Part shown: positions 1 through 6,361 of the stretch, one piece after another | How the letters are laid out: each line of letters begins with the position of its first letter | Position numbering within the stretch: position 1 is the first letter of the stretch | Assembly: GCA_945871455.1 (NCBI GenBank) | Contig: CAMBXJ010000104.1 | Location: 1 to 10,355, forward strand | Source of the DNA: Asaia bogorensis | GTDB taxonomy: Bacteria > Pseudomonadota > Alphaproteobacteria > Acetobacterales > Acetobacteraceae | Length of the DNA stretch: 10,355 nt | Direction of reading: 5' to 3' | Notes under the pieces: model-generated | What the model saw: only the letters and a program-made list of their open reading frames with translations | What the model was told of the DNA's origin: nothing | The model's database searches: none | Made by a program: the position numbers and the translations under genes

Positions 1-806
1 ACCATAAAGGCGCTTTCATCGGCGCCGGGCGGCTTGGTGACATCGACCACCGCCACCGGATATGCGGGGTCAGTGACGCGCGGCGCATCCGCGAAACAAA
101 AGGTGCGAAACGCCATCCGCAGATACCGCAGCGCCGCCTTTGCGTCTGCCTCGGTTGGCGTGGTCGGGACCGTCACGGATGGCACCCGTTCGCACCATAG
201 GCGGGTTCGTTCGTCATACCCCTCGGCCGTTCGGATCGTCCCATCGTCATGCAACAATGGCGCACACGCGATGCCGTCCAGCGGACGAAGGCCCAGGCGG
301 TCGAGGCGGTCCAGATAGAGCGGTGCTACACGCACCGGCAGCGTGATGTATTCTTGCTCGGGTCCGTCAGGGGTTTGCACCGAATGAAAAGGCCGGCAGA
401 CTTCGTGGCATTCGTTCGTTACCCCATCGACCGTAAGCGGACGAACCTTCATCCCACCGCCTTGCAGGTCCGGGGTCAGTCGGACCGGCCCCCCGCGATC
501 AAAGAGCATCGGCCGGCGCGCAAGATGCTTGGCCAATTCGCTTGCGACGGCTGGCAATTCCGCTTCGTCAACTTGCAGATCGGCGCGGCCTTGCGGGTCG
601 GGCACGATTTCCGGTCGAGGACGGTTCGCGCGTCGGACATCGGCGATTGCCTCATCCAGGCACCGGACACGCCACTCAATACGCTTGGCCTCGGCCCTGC
701 GCACAGCCTCGTAATCGCGCGGCGACAACCCGGCCAACCGCGTGATGGTTTCCTCTATTGTTTCGGTCGGCTCATCTTCGGTGCGCCAGCGAGTATTATC
801 CGACAT
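1..806 (-). CDS. Island helicase/primase-like ATPase, N-terminal part only (runs off left edge)
   Basis: An ATG at 806-804 opens a frame that stays open for 268 codons to the window edge, so the C-terminal part is missing. GGGAG lies just upstream of the ATG. The start overlaps the primase stop by 11 bp, indicating translational coupling. The visible part is soluble and acidic. It contains a stretch around residues 175-200 (RLGLRPLDGIACAPLLHDDG) and a later block ending DVTKPPGADESAFM. From memory, these resemble the region preceding the P-loop ATPase domain of large proteins in alphaproteobacterial islands that serve as replicative helicase/primase ATPases. The Walker motifs would lie beyond the edge, so the catalytic class cannot be confirmed here. 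The position directly after a primase supports a replication role. Confidence 0.7.
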   Translation of the reverse strand, partial: MSDNTRWRTEDEPTETIEETITRLAGLSPRDYEAVRRAEAKRIEWRVRCLDEAIADVRRANRPRPEIVPDPQGRADLQVDEAELPAVASELAKHLARRPMLFDRGGPVRLTPDLQGGGMKVRPLTVDGVTNECHEVCRPFHSVQTPDGPEQEYITLPVRVAPLYLDRLDRLGLRPLDGIACAPLLHDDGTIRTAEGYDERTRLWCERVPSVTVPTTPTEADAKAALRYLRMAFRTFCFADAPRVTDPAYPVAVVDVTKPPGADESAFM

Positions 807-1668
807 GGGACATCTCCCGGCACAGAACGTCGTTGAAGTCACCGTCACCGGTTGGGGTCGCAATCGTCACGTCCCGCCCCTCGCCCCGCCAGCGAAACCA
901 CGCATCCCGGGCGGCTTTCCGGCCCGGTTCACCCGGGTCCGCCGCAATGCACACGCGCCGGACCTCACGGGGCAGGACAAGCCCCTTGCCCATGTTCCCG
1001 CAAGAGACTGCGGACCAGGCGGGCCACCCGAACAGGATGCCCGCAGACGCCGCCGTTTCGATGCCTTCACCAATGACCAGCGGCCTGTCCGGGTCGTGTG
1101 GTGACAGCCGTATGGCACCACCCCAGATCGGACCAAGACTGGCCTTCACCGGATCGACATCGGCCTTCCTGCCGTCCGGGGCGAGGTAGGTCCGGTGAAC
1201 TGCCAGCGGGTTGCCAGCCGCATCGGTAACGAGTGCGATCATGGCGGAATAGGTTCCCCCGCCGGCAGGGTGGGACGTGCCGGACCGATATCGCAGGGCC
1301 GGCGATCCGATCAGGGACGTCAAGCCACGGCGGGGCAGGTATAGGGCAACGCGCGTGCCCTCTATCGGGCCGGCGCTGTTCCATAGGGCAAGGGCGCGGT
1401 CTTGCTTGCGCGCCTTGGCCTCGGCCTCGCCCGCCTGGTCTATTGGCGGCAGCTTGGCGACGGTGCCGCCACCTATGGCACAGGAAAGGCCGTCGCGATC
1501 CTGGCACGATGCGCACCAACATAGGGCACGTCCGCCTTGGCCTTCCCGGACTGAAAAGGTGCCAGCGTATCCGCACGCGGGGCAGCTGCCGCGCCAGCCT
1601 CGGCCGGACCGTTTCAGGTCCAGGCGGCCGGCAATATCGTGGGCGGTTTCGAATGTTTTGTCTTGCAT
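796..1668 (-). CDS. Zinc-ribbon/Toprim domain protein, island or phage-type DNA primase
   Basis: This 290-aa protein probably makes RNA primers for replication of the island. An N-terminal zinc ribbon is visible: C29-x2-C32 and C52-x2-C55, with an extra C50. A Toprim-like C-terminal half has GEGIETAASAG at residues 200-210 (candidate metal-binding E201/E204) and IAADPGEPG at 241-249. The usual D-x-D of Toprim reads D244-P-G246, so the second acidic residue is not in its normal place. The start ATG has GGGGAG about 10 bases upstream. The C-terminal codons overlap the next gene, which looks like its helicase partner. The general architecture matches the CHC2-type zinc finger plus Toprim_3 primases of phages and islands. 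P4 alpha-type proteins fuse these functions, whereas here they appear split into two genes. Confidence 0.8.
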   Translation of the reverse strand: MQDKTFETAHDIAGRLDLKRSGRGWRGSCPACGYAGTFSVREGQGGRALCWCASCQDRDGLSCAIGGGTVAKLPPIDQAGEAEAKARKQDRALALWNSAGPIEGTRVALYLPRRGLTSLIGSPALRYRSGTSHPAGGGTYSAMIALVTDAAGNPLAVHRTYLAPDGRKADVDPVKASLGPIWGGAIRLSPHDPDRPLVIGEGIETAASAGILFGWPAWSAVSCGNMGKGLVLPREVRRVCIAADPGEPGRKAARDAWFRWRGEGRDVTIATPTGDGDFNDVLCREMSHVG

Positions 1669-1722
1669 AGCGGATGGTCTCCCCGCCCGCCCCGCTGGCT
1701 TTTCCCGTCACGTGCATGTAAA

Positions 1723-1734
1723 TTGCAGGTGCAA
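1723..1734. repeat. Short palindrome TTGCA-NN-TGCAA in the primase leader
   Basis: The 12-bp sequence TTGCAGGTGCAA is a perfect 5+2+5 inverted repeat. It lies in the 115-bp gap between the end of the 27-aa reading frame and the primase start, about 55 bases upstream of the primase ATG. Its size suits an operator for a small dimeric regulator, but a repeat this short can occur by chance in a 10-kb window. No clear -35/-10 pair accompanies it. Confidence 0.25.
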
Positions 1735-1747
1735 CGCCGCATTCGAC

Positions 1748-1782
1748 AAGCCGCCGGTTTCCGCCAGTCGGGCCGGCGGTTT
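1748..1782. repeat. GC-rich hairpin after the 27-aa microprotein frame
   Basis: CCGCCGG at 1751-1757 pairs with CCGGCGG at 1773-1779 across a 15-base loop. On the plus strand the stem extends by A-T pairs and a G-T wobble to 1748/1782. On the minus strand, the direction of transcription here, the hairpin is not followed by a T run. It could shape or stabilise the message between the HTH gene and the primase, but it does not look like a standard intrinsic terminator. Confidence 0.4.
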
Positions 1783-1783
1783 T

Positions 1784-1867
1784 CTATTTCGGGGCAATCC
1801 AAATAACGGCGGCAGCCAGCGCGACCAGGATCAGCGTCAGCGTGCCAGGGCAGCGGGGGCAGTTCAT
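1784..1867 (-). CDS. Possible 27-aa membrane microprotein with CPRC motif
   Basis: The ATG at 1867-1865 overlaps the TGA of the upstream HTH gene as ATGA, the same coupling used elsewhere in this island. The frame reads MNCPRCPGT, then a hydrophobic stretch LTLILVALAAAVIWI (about residues 10-24) that could cross a membrane once, and ends APK before a TAG stop. The CPxCP N-terminus could bind metal or form a disulfide. No function is known to me. Support is positional and compositional only. A frame this short could be accidental, but the exact four-base overlap and the uninterrupted hydrophobic segment argue for real translation. Confidence 0.45.
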   Translation of the reverse strand: MNCPRCPGTLTLILVALAAAVIWIAPK

Positions 1868-2163
1868 GCCGCCCTGTCCGCTCGGCTGAGTTCATCCGCA
1901 CGATGCGCGAAAGAGCGGGCTTCCAACCACGTATTCAGATCGGCCGTGCGGTAGCCGACCAATCGCGGCCCGATGCGACAGTATCGTGGCCCGTCACCGC
2001 TAGAGCGCAAGCGTTCAAGGGCGCGCACCGATGTTCCAAGCCGTTCGGCAGCCTGTTTGGTATTCAATAGGGGTTCGATCATGTCCGGCGAGATTCCCGG
2101 AGCGATATCCCGCCCCGTGGAGAAACGACGCACCATGCGCCGCCGGACAGCCATATGAACCAC
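1864..2163 (-). CDS. AlpA/excisionase-type helix-turn-helix DNA-binding protein
   Basis: The core, EPLLNTKQAAERLGTSVRAL followed by RLRSSGDGPRYCRIGPRLVGYRTADLNTWLEA, is a MerR-like winged HTH of the HTH_17/AlpA/excisionase class. The recognition helix follows NTKQAAERLG, and a wing runs through RYCRIGPRLVGYR. Such small proteins bind the attachment-site arm to direct excision, or switch island genes on. The repeats next to the integrase are plausible targets. The start is uncertain. A GTG at 2163 has a G-rich stretch about six bases upstream, an ATG at 2154 is in frame, and an ATG at 2082 would give a compact 72-aa protein beginning MIEPLLNTKQ, typical of the family, but with a weak ribosome site. 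The stop overlaps the next small frame as ATGA. Confidence 0.8.
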   Translation of the reverse strand: MVHMAVRRRMVRRFSTGRDIAPGISPDMIEPLLNTKQAAERLGTSVRALERLRSSGDGPRYCRIGPRLVGYRTADLNTWLEARSFAHRADELSRADRAA

Positions 2164-2198
2164 GAAAGCCCCGCCACCTACTACGGGAACAGCGTTTT

Positions 2199-2972
2199 TT
2201 AGGGCGTTTCTTGTTGTAGTGTGGACAGGCAGGCGGCGGCGGACATGTGGGCATCCAGTGCCCCTGCATTTCGCCGGACAGCCTCTCTCAACGGCCGCAC
2301 CCAGCGCCCACCAGCGTCATCCGGTCCAGCATCTGCACCGCCAGCCGCCATCCAAAGTGCCTCACAGGCAGCATGTGCGTCAGGGTTGCCTTCACCGGGG
2401 TGCACACCGTGAACCACCGTCCATGCCTCTCGGACCATGGTGGCACATAGCCGCTTCACGGACGGAAAGCCGAGATCGGACAGAAGCGTCCGATCGCCGG
2501 GTCCAGGGGTAATTTTCTTGGCTGCTTGATCCGCCCGCGCGGCGAGCGCGACAAGGTATTCATATCCGGTAACGTCATCCGGGCCACGGTCGGAGGTCGG
2601 CGCAAAGCAATCGAGTGTGTCACTGACATCATCCTGCCCCGTAAGCTCAATCAGCCTATCAGAAATAGCCTTTATCTCCTTTAATTTCTTTCTCGCGGTC
2701 TGCCGACTATTCTGATTCAACTTCTCCCGGACGCGTTCTTGCGCCATCGCCTTGGCGACCTGACCAGCCATCAACTCGGCTACTTCCCGCCATGGGTTCG
2801 AATCGTTACCCCGCAAGATACGCAAGAAATCGCGGAGATAGGGTTCGCGAGGATCGTCGCAATCATACAGGATGCGGTGGAGACTCCACGGAGCCTTGCG
2901 TTCGCCCGGCCGTTTGCCAGTGCTTCCAGTCTTGTCGTCCGACTCGGTGGGCTTCCCATCGCGCCGCGTCAT
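2199..2972 (-). CDS. Hypothetical island protein coupled to the integrase
   Basis: This 257-aa protein is one I cannot assign to a family. Its ATG overlaps the integrase TGA as ATGA (2969-2972), so the two are probably translated together. The N-terminus is charged and disordered-looking (MTRRDGKPTESDDKTGST). Residues about 60-115 are rich in K, R, E and Q and look helical, possibly coiled coil. The C-terminal half includes VREAWTVVHGVHP, CEALWMAAGG and RWVRPLREA, suggesting a compact alpha-helical domain. There is no signal peptide or membrane segment. The bases around 2655-2720 encoding the K-rich part are more AT-rich than their surroundings. The position between integrase and excisionase-like gene suggests a role in recombination control or island maintenance, but that is inference from location only. 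Confidence 0.7.
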   Translation of the reverse strand: MTRRDGKPTESDDKTGSTGKRPGERKAPWSLHRILYDCDDPREPYLRDFLRILRGNDSNPWREVAELMAGQVAKAMAQERVREKLNQNSRQTARKKLKEIKAISDRLIELTGQDDVSDTLDCFAPTSDRGPDDVTGYEYLVALAARADQAAKKITPGPGDRTLLSDLGFPSVKRLCATMVREAWTVVHGVHPGEGNPDAHAACEALWMAAGGADAGPDDAGGRWVRPLREAVRRNAGALDAHMSAAACLSTLQQETP

Positions 2973-4261
2973 GCCATCAGGCGCTCCGCCCGCTTTGACT
3001 TGTGGGCGATCAGGTCCGCCACATTATCGGCCGGATCATCCTGCCGCCCATCGCCGCACCGCAACACACACGCGGACCAAGCCTCCAACGCGGCTTTCCT
3101 CTCGGCCGCGAAATCGTGCCGCTGGTAGACCCGAGCCACGGCGGACAGCGCGTGCGGTTGGTGCGCCAGCAGCTTGTCCGCAACCACCGAATCGAACCCC
3201 AAACCGGCCAGAGCGGAAACGCCTGTCCGCAGGAAGTCATGGAAACGCCAGCCGCTGACACCGCTCGCCTTGTCGAGTGCCACCTTGACCTTGGAGAACC
3301 CCGACACCTGCGTGCGACCCGTCGTGCTGAATACCAGGTCTTGCCCTTCAATCCGCGTCACCGAAGCCAACACCGCCCGGCCGGCATCGGTCAGGGCAAC
3401 CACATGCGGCTTGCCGAGTTTCATCCGTGCCGCAGGGATCACCCATTGGGACAGGTCGGGATTGAGTTCGGACCACCTCATGCCCGCCACTTCCTCCCGG
3501 CGGGCCAACGTCACCAGCAACAGGCGAACCAGTGGTCCCCACGGTTCCGCCATCGCCAGAGAGGCCCGCCAGATCGCGCCGACTTCGTCATCCGTCAGAA
3601 CGCGGTCACGTGACGCATTGGCGCCTTCGATTGCGGGCAACCCCTCAAACGGATTCGCGGCAAGGCGACGGCGCCGCACTGCCCAGCCGTAGCAGGCGCG
3701 GCCGTAGGCCATGGTCCTGCCCGCGATGGCAGCCTTCCCGTCGCCCGCCAGCTTGTCCAGAACGGCCGTCACCCCTGTATGGGTTAGTCCTGATGCAGGC
3801 TGCCCAAGGTCGGCCTTGAAAGCCACCCGCAACGCCCGCTCGGCCTCGGCCGCGTAGCGTGGGCGCTTTCTGGCCAAGTGCAGCTTGGCCCAATCGGCAA
3901 TGAGTGCGTCCAAGGTGAACCGAGCTTCCTCCCTCGCGGCCGCCAGCGCATCCCGTTGGCGTTGATCCTCCGCCTTCGCCGCTGCCCGCTCGGCCGCTGG
4001 GTTGATACCCTGAGCGATGCGACCCAGCCGGGCGCGCGCCGCGATCCGCGCCTGTTCCACCGTAATCGCGCCCCAAGTGCCCAACGGCTCCCGCAGCTTC
4101 CGGCCGGTGGCGGCATCGGTCCACTGGACGATGAATGAGACATTGCCCGAAGCGGTCGCCCGGACCCCAAGCCCACGGCATTCGGTATCGAAGGCCATCC
4201 GATCCTTGGCGCCATCCGCCGGGCGGAACGTCTTAAGGAAAGTCTCGGTCAGCTTTGGCAT
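2969..4261 (-). CDS. int: Tyrosine-type site-specific integrase (DUF4102 N-terminus), catalytic Arg II replaced by Leu
   Basis: This 430-aa protein is the usual length for P4-type/alphaproteobacterial island integrases. The N-terminal DUF4102 arm-binding domain covers about residues 1-95 (MPKLTETFLK; GLGVRATASGNVSFIVQW). A core-binding domain follows at about 115-205, and the catalytic domain at about 220-395. Catalytic residues visible are Arg254 (LARREEVAGMRW), Lys281, His341, His367 (LLAH) and the nucleophile Tyr379 (VYQRHDF). The HxxR motif reads H341-D-F-L344-R345-T, whereas relatives read HDFRRT or HDLRRT; the second catalytic arginine is therefore Leu (codon CTG at 3230-3232). I chose the ATG at 4261 because GGAG precedes it and the family begins MPKLT. 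A longer frame back to 4345 would translate through the repeats of the attachment region. It lies 157 bp from the tRNA fragment. Confidence 0.93.
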   Translation of the reverse strand: MPKLTETFLKTFRPADGAKDRMAFDTECRGLGVRATASGNVSFIVQWTDAATGRKLREPLGTWGAITVEQARIAARARLGRIAQGINPAAERAAAKAEDQRQRDALAAAREEARFTLDALIADWAKLHLARKRPRYAAEAERALRVAFKADLGQPASGLTHTGVTAVLDKLAGDGKAAIAGRTMAYGRACYGWAVRRRRLAANPFEGLPAIEGANASRDRVLTDDEVGAIWRASLAMAEPWGPLVRLLLVTLARREEVAGMRWSELNPDLSQWVIPAARMKLGKPHVVALTDAGRAVLASVTRIEGQDLVFSTTGRTQVSGFSKVKVALDKASGVSGWRFHDFLRTGVSALAGLGFDSVVADKLLAHQPHALSAVARVYQRHDFAAERKAALEAWSACVLRCGDGRQDDPADNVADLIAHKSKRAERLMA

Positions 4262-4278
4262 CGCCCGCTCACTCCATT

Positions 4279-4361
4279 TTGCGGACCCCGTGCGGACCCG
4301 GCAGGGAGGTCCGCAACGGGTCCGCATGGCGCCTTGTGGCGCCATCTTATTCTGCGGACCC
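4279..4361. repeat. Five copies of TGCGGACC (three direct, two inverted): putative integrase/excisionase arm sites
   Basis: Direct copies of TGCGGACC(C) occur at 4280-4287, 4291-4298 and 4353-4361. Inverted copies GGTCCGCA occur at 4308-4315 and 4318-4326. They fill the gap between the integrase start and the tRNA core. Arm-binding domains of tyrosine integrases recognise short repeats of this kind flanking the core site, and excisionases bind adjacent repeats. Assignment to integrase rather than to a repressor of the integrase promoter is inference. These sites would overlap any integrase promoter and so could autoregulate it. Confidence 0.7.
4326..4345. repeat. Perfect hairpin ATGGCGCC-ttgt-GGCGCCAT upstream of int
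   Basis: Eight-base arms (4326-4333 and 4338-4345) are perfectly complementary across a four-base loop, set between the fourth and fifth copies of the TGCGGACC repeat. No T run follows on either strand, so it is not a normal terminator. It is more likely an operator, a recombination structure, or a landmark in the attachment arm. It lies about 65 bases upstream of the chosen int start, in its leader or promoter. Confidence 0.6.
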
Positions 4362-4418
4362 AGAGAAAAGCAAGGATTTTGGCTGTTAGATGCGGCGCGT
4401 GGCGGAAGTGGTTTCCTT

Positions 4419-4464
4419 ATTCGTAATCAGTAGGTCCACAGTTCAATTCTGTGCGCCGGCACCA
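4419..4464 (+). other. Attachment site: 3' half of tRNA-Thr(CGU), anticodon loop to CCA
   Basis: Numbering back from the T arm, positions 4422-4424 are the anticodon CGU, with U33 at 4421 and A37 at 4425. The T stem CACAG (4437-4441) pairs with CTGTG (4449-4453) around the loop TTCAATT. The acceptor strand CGCCGGC (4454-4460) is followed by discriminator A and an encoded CCA (4462-4464). The matching 5' acceptor strand GCCGGCG and a proper D arm are absent upstream, and only part of the anticodon stem can pair (CCTTA against TCAGT). This is therefore the duplicated 3' end left by integration and not a working tRNA. Crossover within the anticodon-loop half is a known class for tRNA-targeting integrases. 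The intact gene should be at the other island end. Confidence 0.85.
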
Positions 4465-4482
4465 GACCGTCCCCGCCCCCGT

Positions 4483-6279
4483 CTATCGTAACGCATCCCG
4501 CAGCCGATACCGGCCGCGCTCTCGCACCTCGGCGTCGGGCGCCATGGACTTGATCTGAGCCTGCATTTCCTCCCGCTTTTCGTGGATCGAGGCAATCACC
4601 GGCCCCATCGGCACGCCGATATCGACCAGAACCGCTTCCGACAATTGCAGGCTGGCCTCGATCGTCTCTGGCACAGCGTCCGACGCTCCCGCGCGATACA
4701 GGTCCGCCGCATGCCGCGCATCCCGGGCACGGGCGACAATCAGCAAATCCGGCCGCTCCGCGCGCGCCGCCTGTACCAGGGTGCCGGCGGCCTCGGCGTC
4801 GTCCAGGGTGACGACCAGTGCGCGTGCGCTCGCCAGTTGCAGGTGCTTCAGCAGTTCCGGTCTTGCGGTATCCCCGTAGACGATCGTCCGCCCCATGCGA
4901 CGCTCGCGGACCACGCGGTCGACGTCCCGGTCGACGGCCATGTAGGGGATGGCATGCCGGTCGAGCAGGCCGACAACCGTCTGTCCCACCCGACCGAATC
5001 CGATGACGATCACCCGCGCCACCTCATCATTGACCGTGGGAGGCATCAGGGTTGGATCCGGCGACGCCGCTTCGCGCCCACGCGGCGCCAACCAGCGGCC
5101 GACATCGGACATCAACGGGATCACCGCCATCGTCAGCGCCGTGACAAGCAGCACGAACTCCCCAGCCGCTTTGCCCATCAGCGTGTCCGCCATCGCCAGG
5201 GCGACAATCACGAACCCGAACTCCCCGCCTGGACCCAGCAACAGCCCGGTCTGCAGGCCCTGGACCCAGGTCAATCCGAAACAGCGCCCCAATCCGGCGA
5301 TCAACAACGCCTTCACCATCAGCAGCGCCAGCGCGGCACCGATGACCAGACCCGGGCTAGCAACGAGGAGGTGAAGGTCGAGGGTCATGCCGGTCGAGAT
5401 GAGGAAGACGCCGACCAGCAGTCCGCGGAATGGCTCGATCGTCATTTCGACCTGCCGGCGATATTCGGTGCCAGCCAGCAACAATCCGCCGACCAGGGCA
5501 CCCAGCGCCATGGACAGACCGGCGGCGGACGCGGCCACGCCGCAGGCGATGACCACCAGCAGACAGGCGGCGACGAAAAACTCCGGGCTTCGGGTGCGCG
5601 CGACGTTGCGAAACAAGGGGCGCAGCACCAACCGACCAAGCGCCACGATCCCGGCAACCCCGGCCAGCGCCTGACCGATCGCCGCGAAAAGTCCGCTGAC
5701 CTCTCCCGATGCCTTGCCTGGCGCCATGGCCGAGATCGCGAATAGCACGGGTACCACCGCCAGATCCTGGAACAGCAACACGCCGAAACTCGCCCGCCCG
5801 GCGGGCGAGTTAAGCCGCTTCTCCTCACCCAGCACCTGAAGGACCACGGCCGTGGACGACATTGCCAGGGCGACGCCGACGATGCCCGCGGCCGCGCTCG
5901 ACAGGCCGAACGCAAGGGCAACCCCGTAGACCCCCAACGCACAGACGAGGAATTGCGCGGAGCCCAGGCCGAATACCAGACGGCGCATCAGCCACAGCCG
6001 CTCCAACGACAATTCCAGCCCGATCATGAACATCAACACCACAACGCCAAGTTCGGCGATCGGCTTTATGGATTCCGTGTCCTGAATGGTGATGGCGGCG
6101 ATGATGGGCCATTGCCCGGAAAACTGGCCGAGACCGAACGGGCCAACCGCCATGCCAACGAGCATGTAACCCAGGACCGCACTGATTTGCAGCCGGCGGA
6201 CCAGGGGAACGACGACGCCAGCCGTCCCGAGGACAATCAGCGCTTCCTTGTAGAGCGAGGTATCGAGAGACATTGCCAT
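4483..6279 (-). CDS. CPA2 family cation/proton antiporter with C-terminal TrkA-N (RCK) domain, KefB/KefC-like
   Basis: This 598-aa inner-membrane transporter probably exchanges K+ or Na+ for H+. The N-terminal Na_H_Exchanger domain (about residues 8-395) consists of closely spaced hydrophobic helices with family signatures: LGYMLVGMAVGPFGLG near 36-51, ELGVVVLMFMIGLELS near 76-91, LLFQDLAVVP with the conserved Asp172, and GPGGEFGF at 349-356, matching the KefC QGGEF element. A short linker leads to a Rossmann TrkA-N domain with VIVIGFGRVGQ (G427, G429, G432) and Asp450 at the nucleotide-binding end. The tail after residue about 540 lacks a clear TrkA-C domain. Start M1 or M3 (6279 or 6273) cannot be decided; no strong ribosome site is seen. 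The stop lies 18 bp from the tRNA end, so the two were convergent neighbours before the island arrived. The exact ion and any glutathione control cannot be read from sequence. Confidence 0.88.
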   Translation of the reverse strand: MAMSLDTSLYKEALIVLGTAGVVVPLVRRLQISAVLGYMLVGMAVGPFGLGQFSGQWPIIAAITIQDTESIKPIAELGVVVLMFMIGLELSLERLWLMRRLVFGLGSAQFLVCALGVYGVALAFGLSSAAAGIVGVALAMSSTAVVLQVLGEEKRLNSPAGRASFGVLLFQDLAVVPVLFAISAMAPGKASGEVSGLFAAIGQALAGVAGIVALGRLVLRPLFRNVARTRSPEFFVAACLLVVIACGVAASAAGLSMALGALVGGLLLAGTEYRRQVEMTIEPFRGLLVGVFLISTGMTLDLHLLVASPGLVIGAALALLMVKALLIAGLGRCFGLTWVQGLQTGLLLGPGGEFGFVIVALAMADTLMGKAAGEFVLLVTALTMAVIPLMSDVGRWLAPRGREAASPDPTLMPPTVNDEVARVIVIGFGRVGQTVVGLLDRHAIPYMAVDRDVDRVVRERRMGRTIVYGDTARPELLKHLQLASARALVVTLDDAEAAGTLVQAARAERPDLLIVARARDARHAADLYRAGASDAVPETIEASLQLSEAVLVDIGVPMGPVIASIHEKREEMQAQIKSMAPDAEVRERGRYRLRDALR

Positions 6280-6361
6280 GCGCGGGAGTCTAGCAGGACC
6301 GGCGCGTCACCTGTCATTCCCTATCCGGGTGCGGTGACGGAGCCGCGGGGGACGGTGCACC

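Larger units (their letters stand above)
1..4464. mobile_element. Right end of a genomic island (satellite or integrated replicon) in tRNA-Thr(CGU), truncated at left edge
   Basis: Seen: a tyrosine integrase, an AlpA/excisionase-like HTH protein, a Toprim primase and the start of a helicase-like ATPase all read leftward. They end at a 46-bp 3' half of tRNA-Thr(CGU) that lacks its 5' half. Known: integrases of this family insert into tRNA 3' halves and leave one intact tRNA and one fragment. Inference: the intact tRNA-Thr lies left of the window, and bases 4465 onward are original chromosome. The integrase, HTH and primase/helicase set resembles P4-like satellites and small alphaproteobacterial islands. 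No capsid, conjugation, toxin or resistance gene is visible in this part. The left boundary is not in the window, so the size is unknown. Confidence 0.85.

Noticed and set aside
1614..1901. 95-codon minus-strand frame overlapping the HTH gene end and primase start
   Set aside because: It conflicts with the better supported HTH, microprotein and primase frames, and has no motif or ribosome site.
4262..4345. N-terminal extension of the integrase to 4345
   Set aside because: The extension would translate the repeat array of the attachment arm, and the family starts at MPKLT with a ribosome site before 4261.
4393..4464. Complete or chimeric tRNA: an A-box-like TGGCGGAAGTGG lies just upstream of the tRNA-Thr 3' half
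   Set aside because: The putative 5' acceptor strand pairs at only about three of seven positions and the D and anticodon stems are broken. The A-box resemblance to tRNA-Leu is probably chance in island DNA.
4582..5745. Plus-strand open frame of 387 codons opposite the antiporter
   Set aside because: Rich in R, Q, D and H with no recognisable domain; the antiporter on the other strand has clear transporter and TrkA-N signatures.
6287..6317. Promoter for the antiporter (ATGACA and TAGACT on the minus strand)
   Set aside because: The spacer is 19 bases and the -10 is poor; transcription would begin almost at the start codon. Not strong enough to list.
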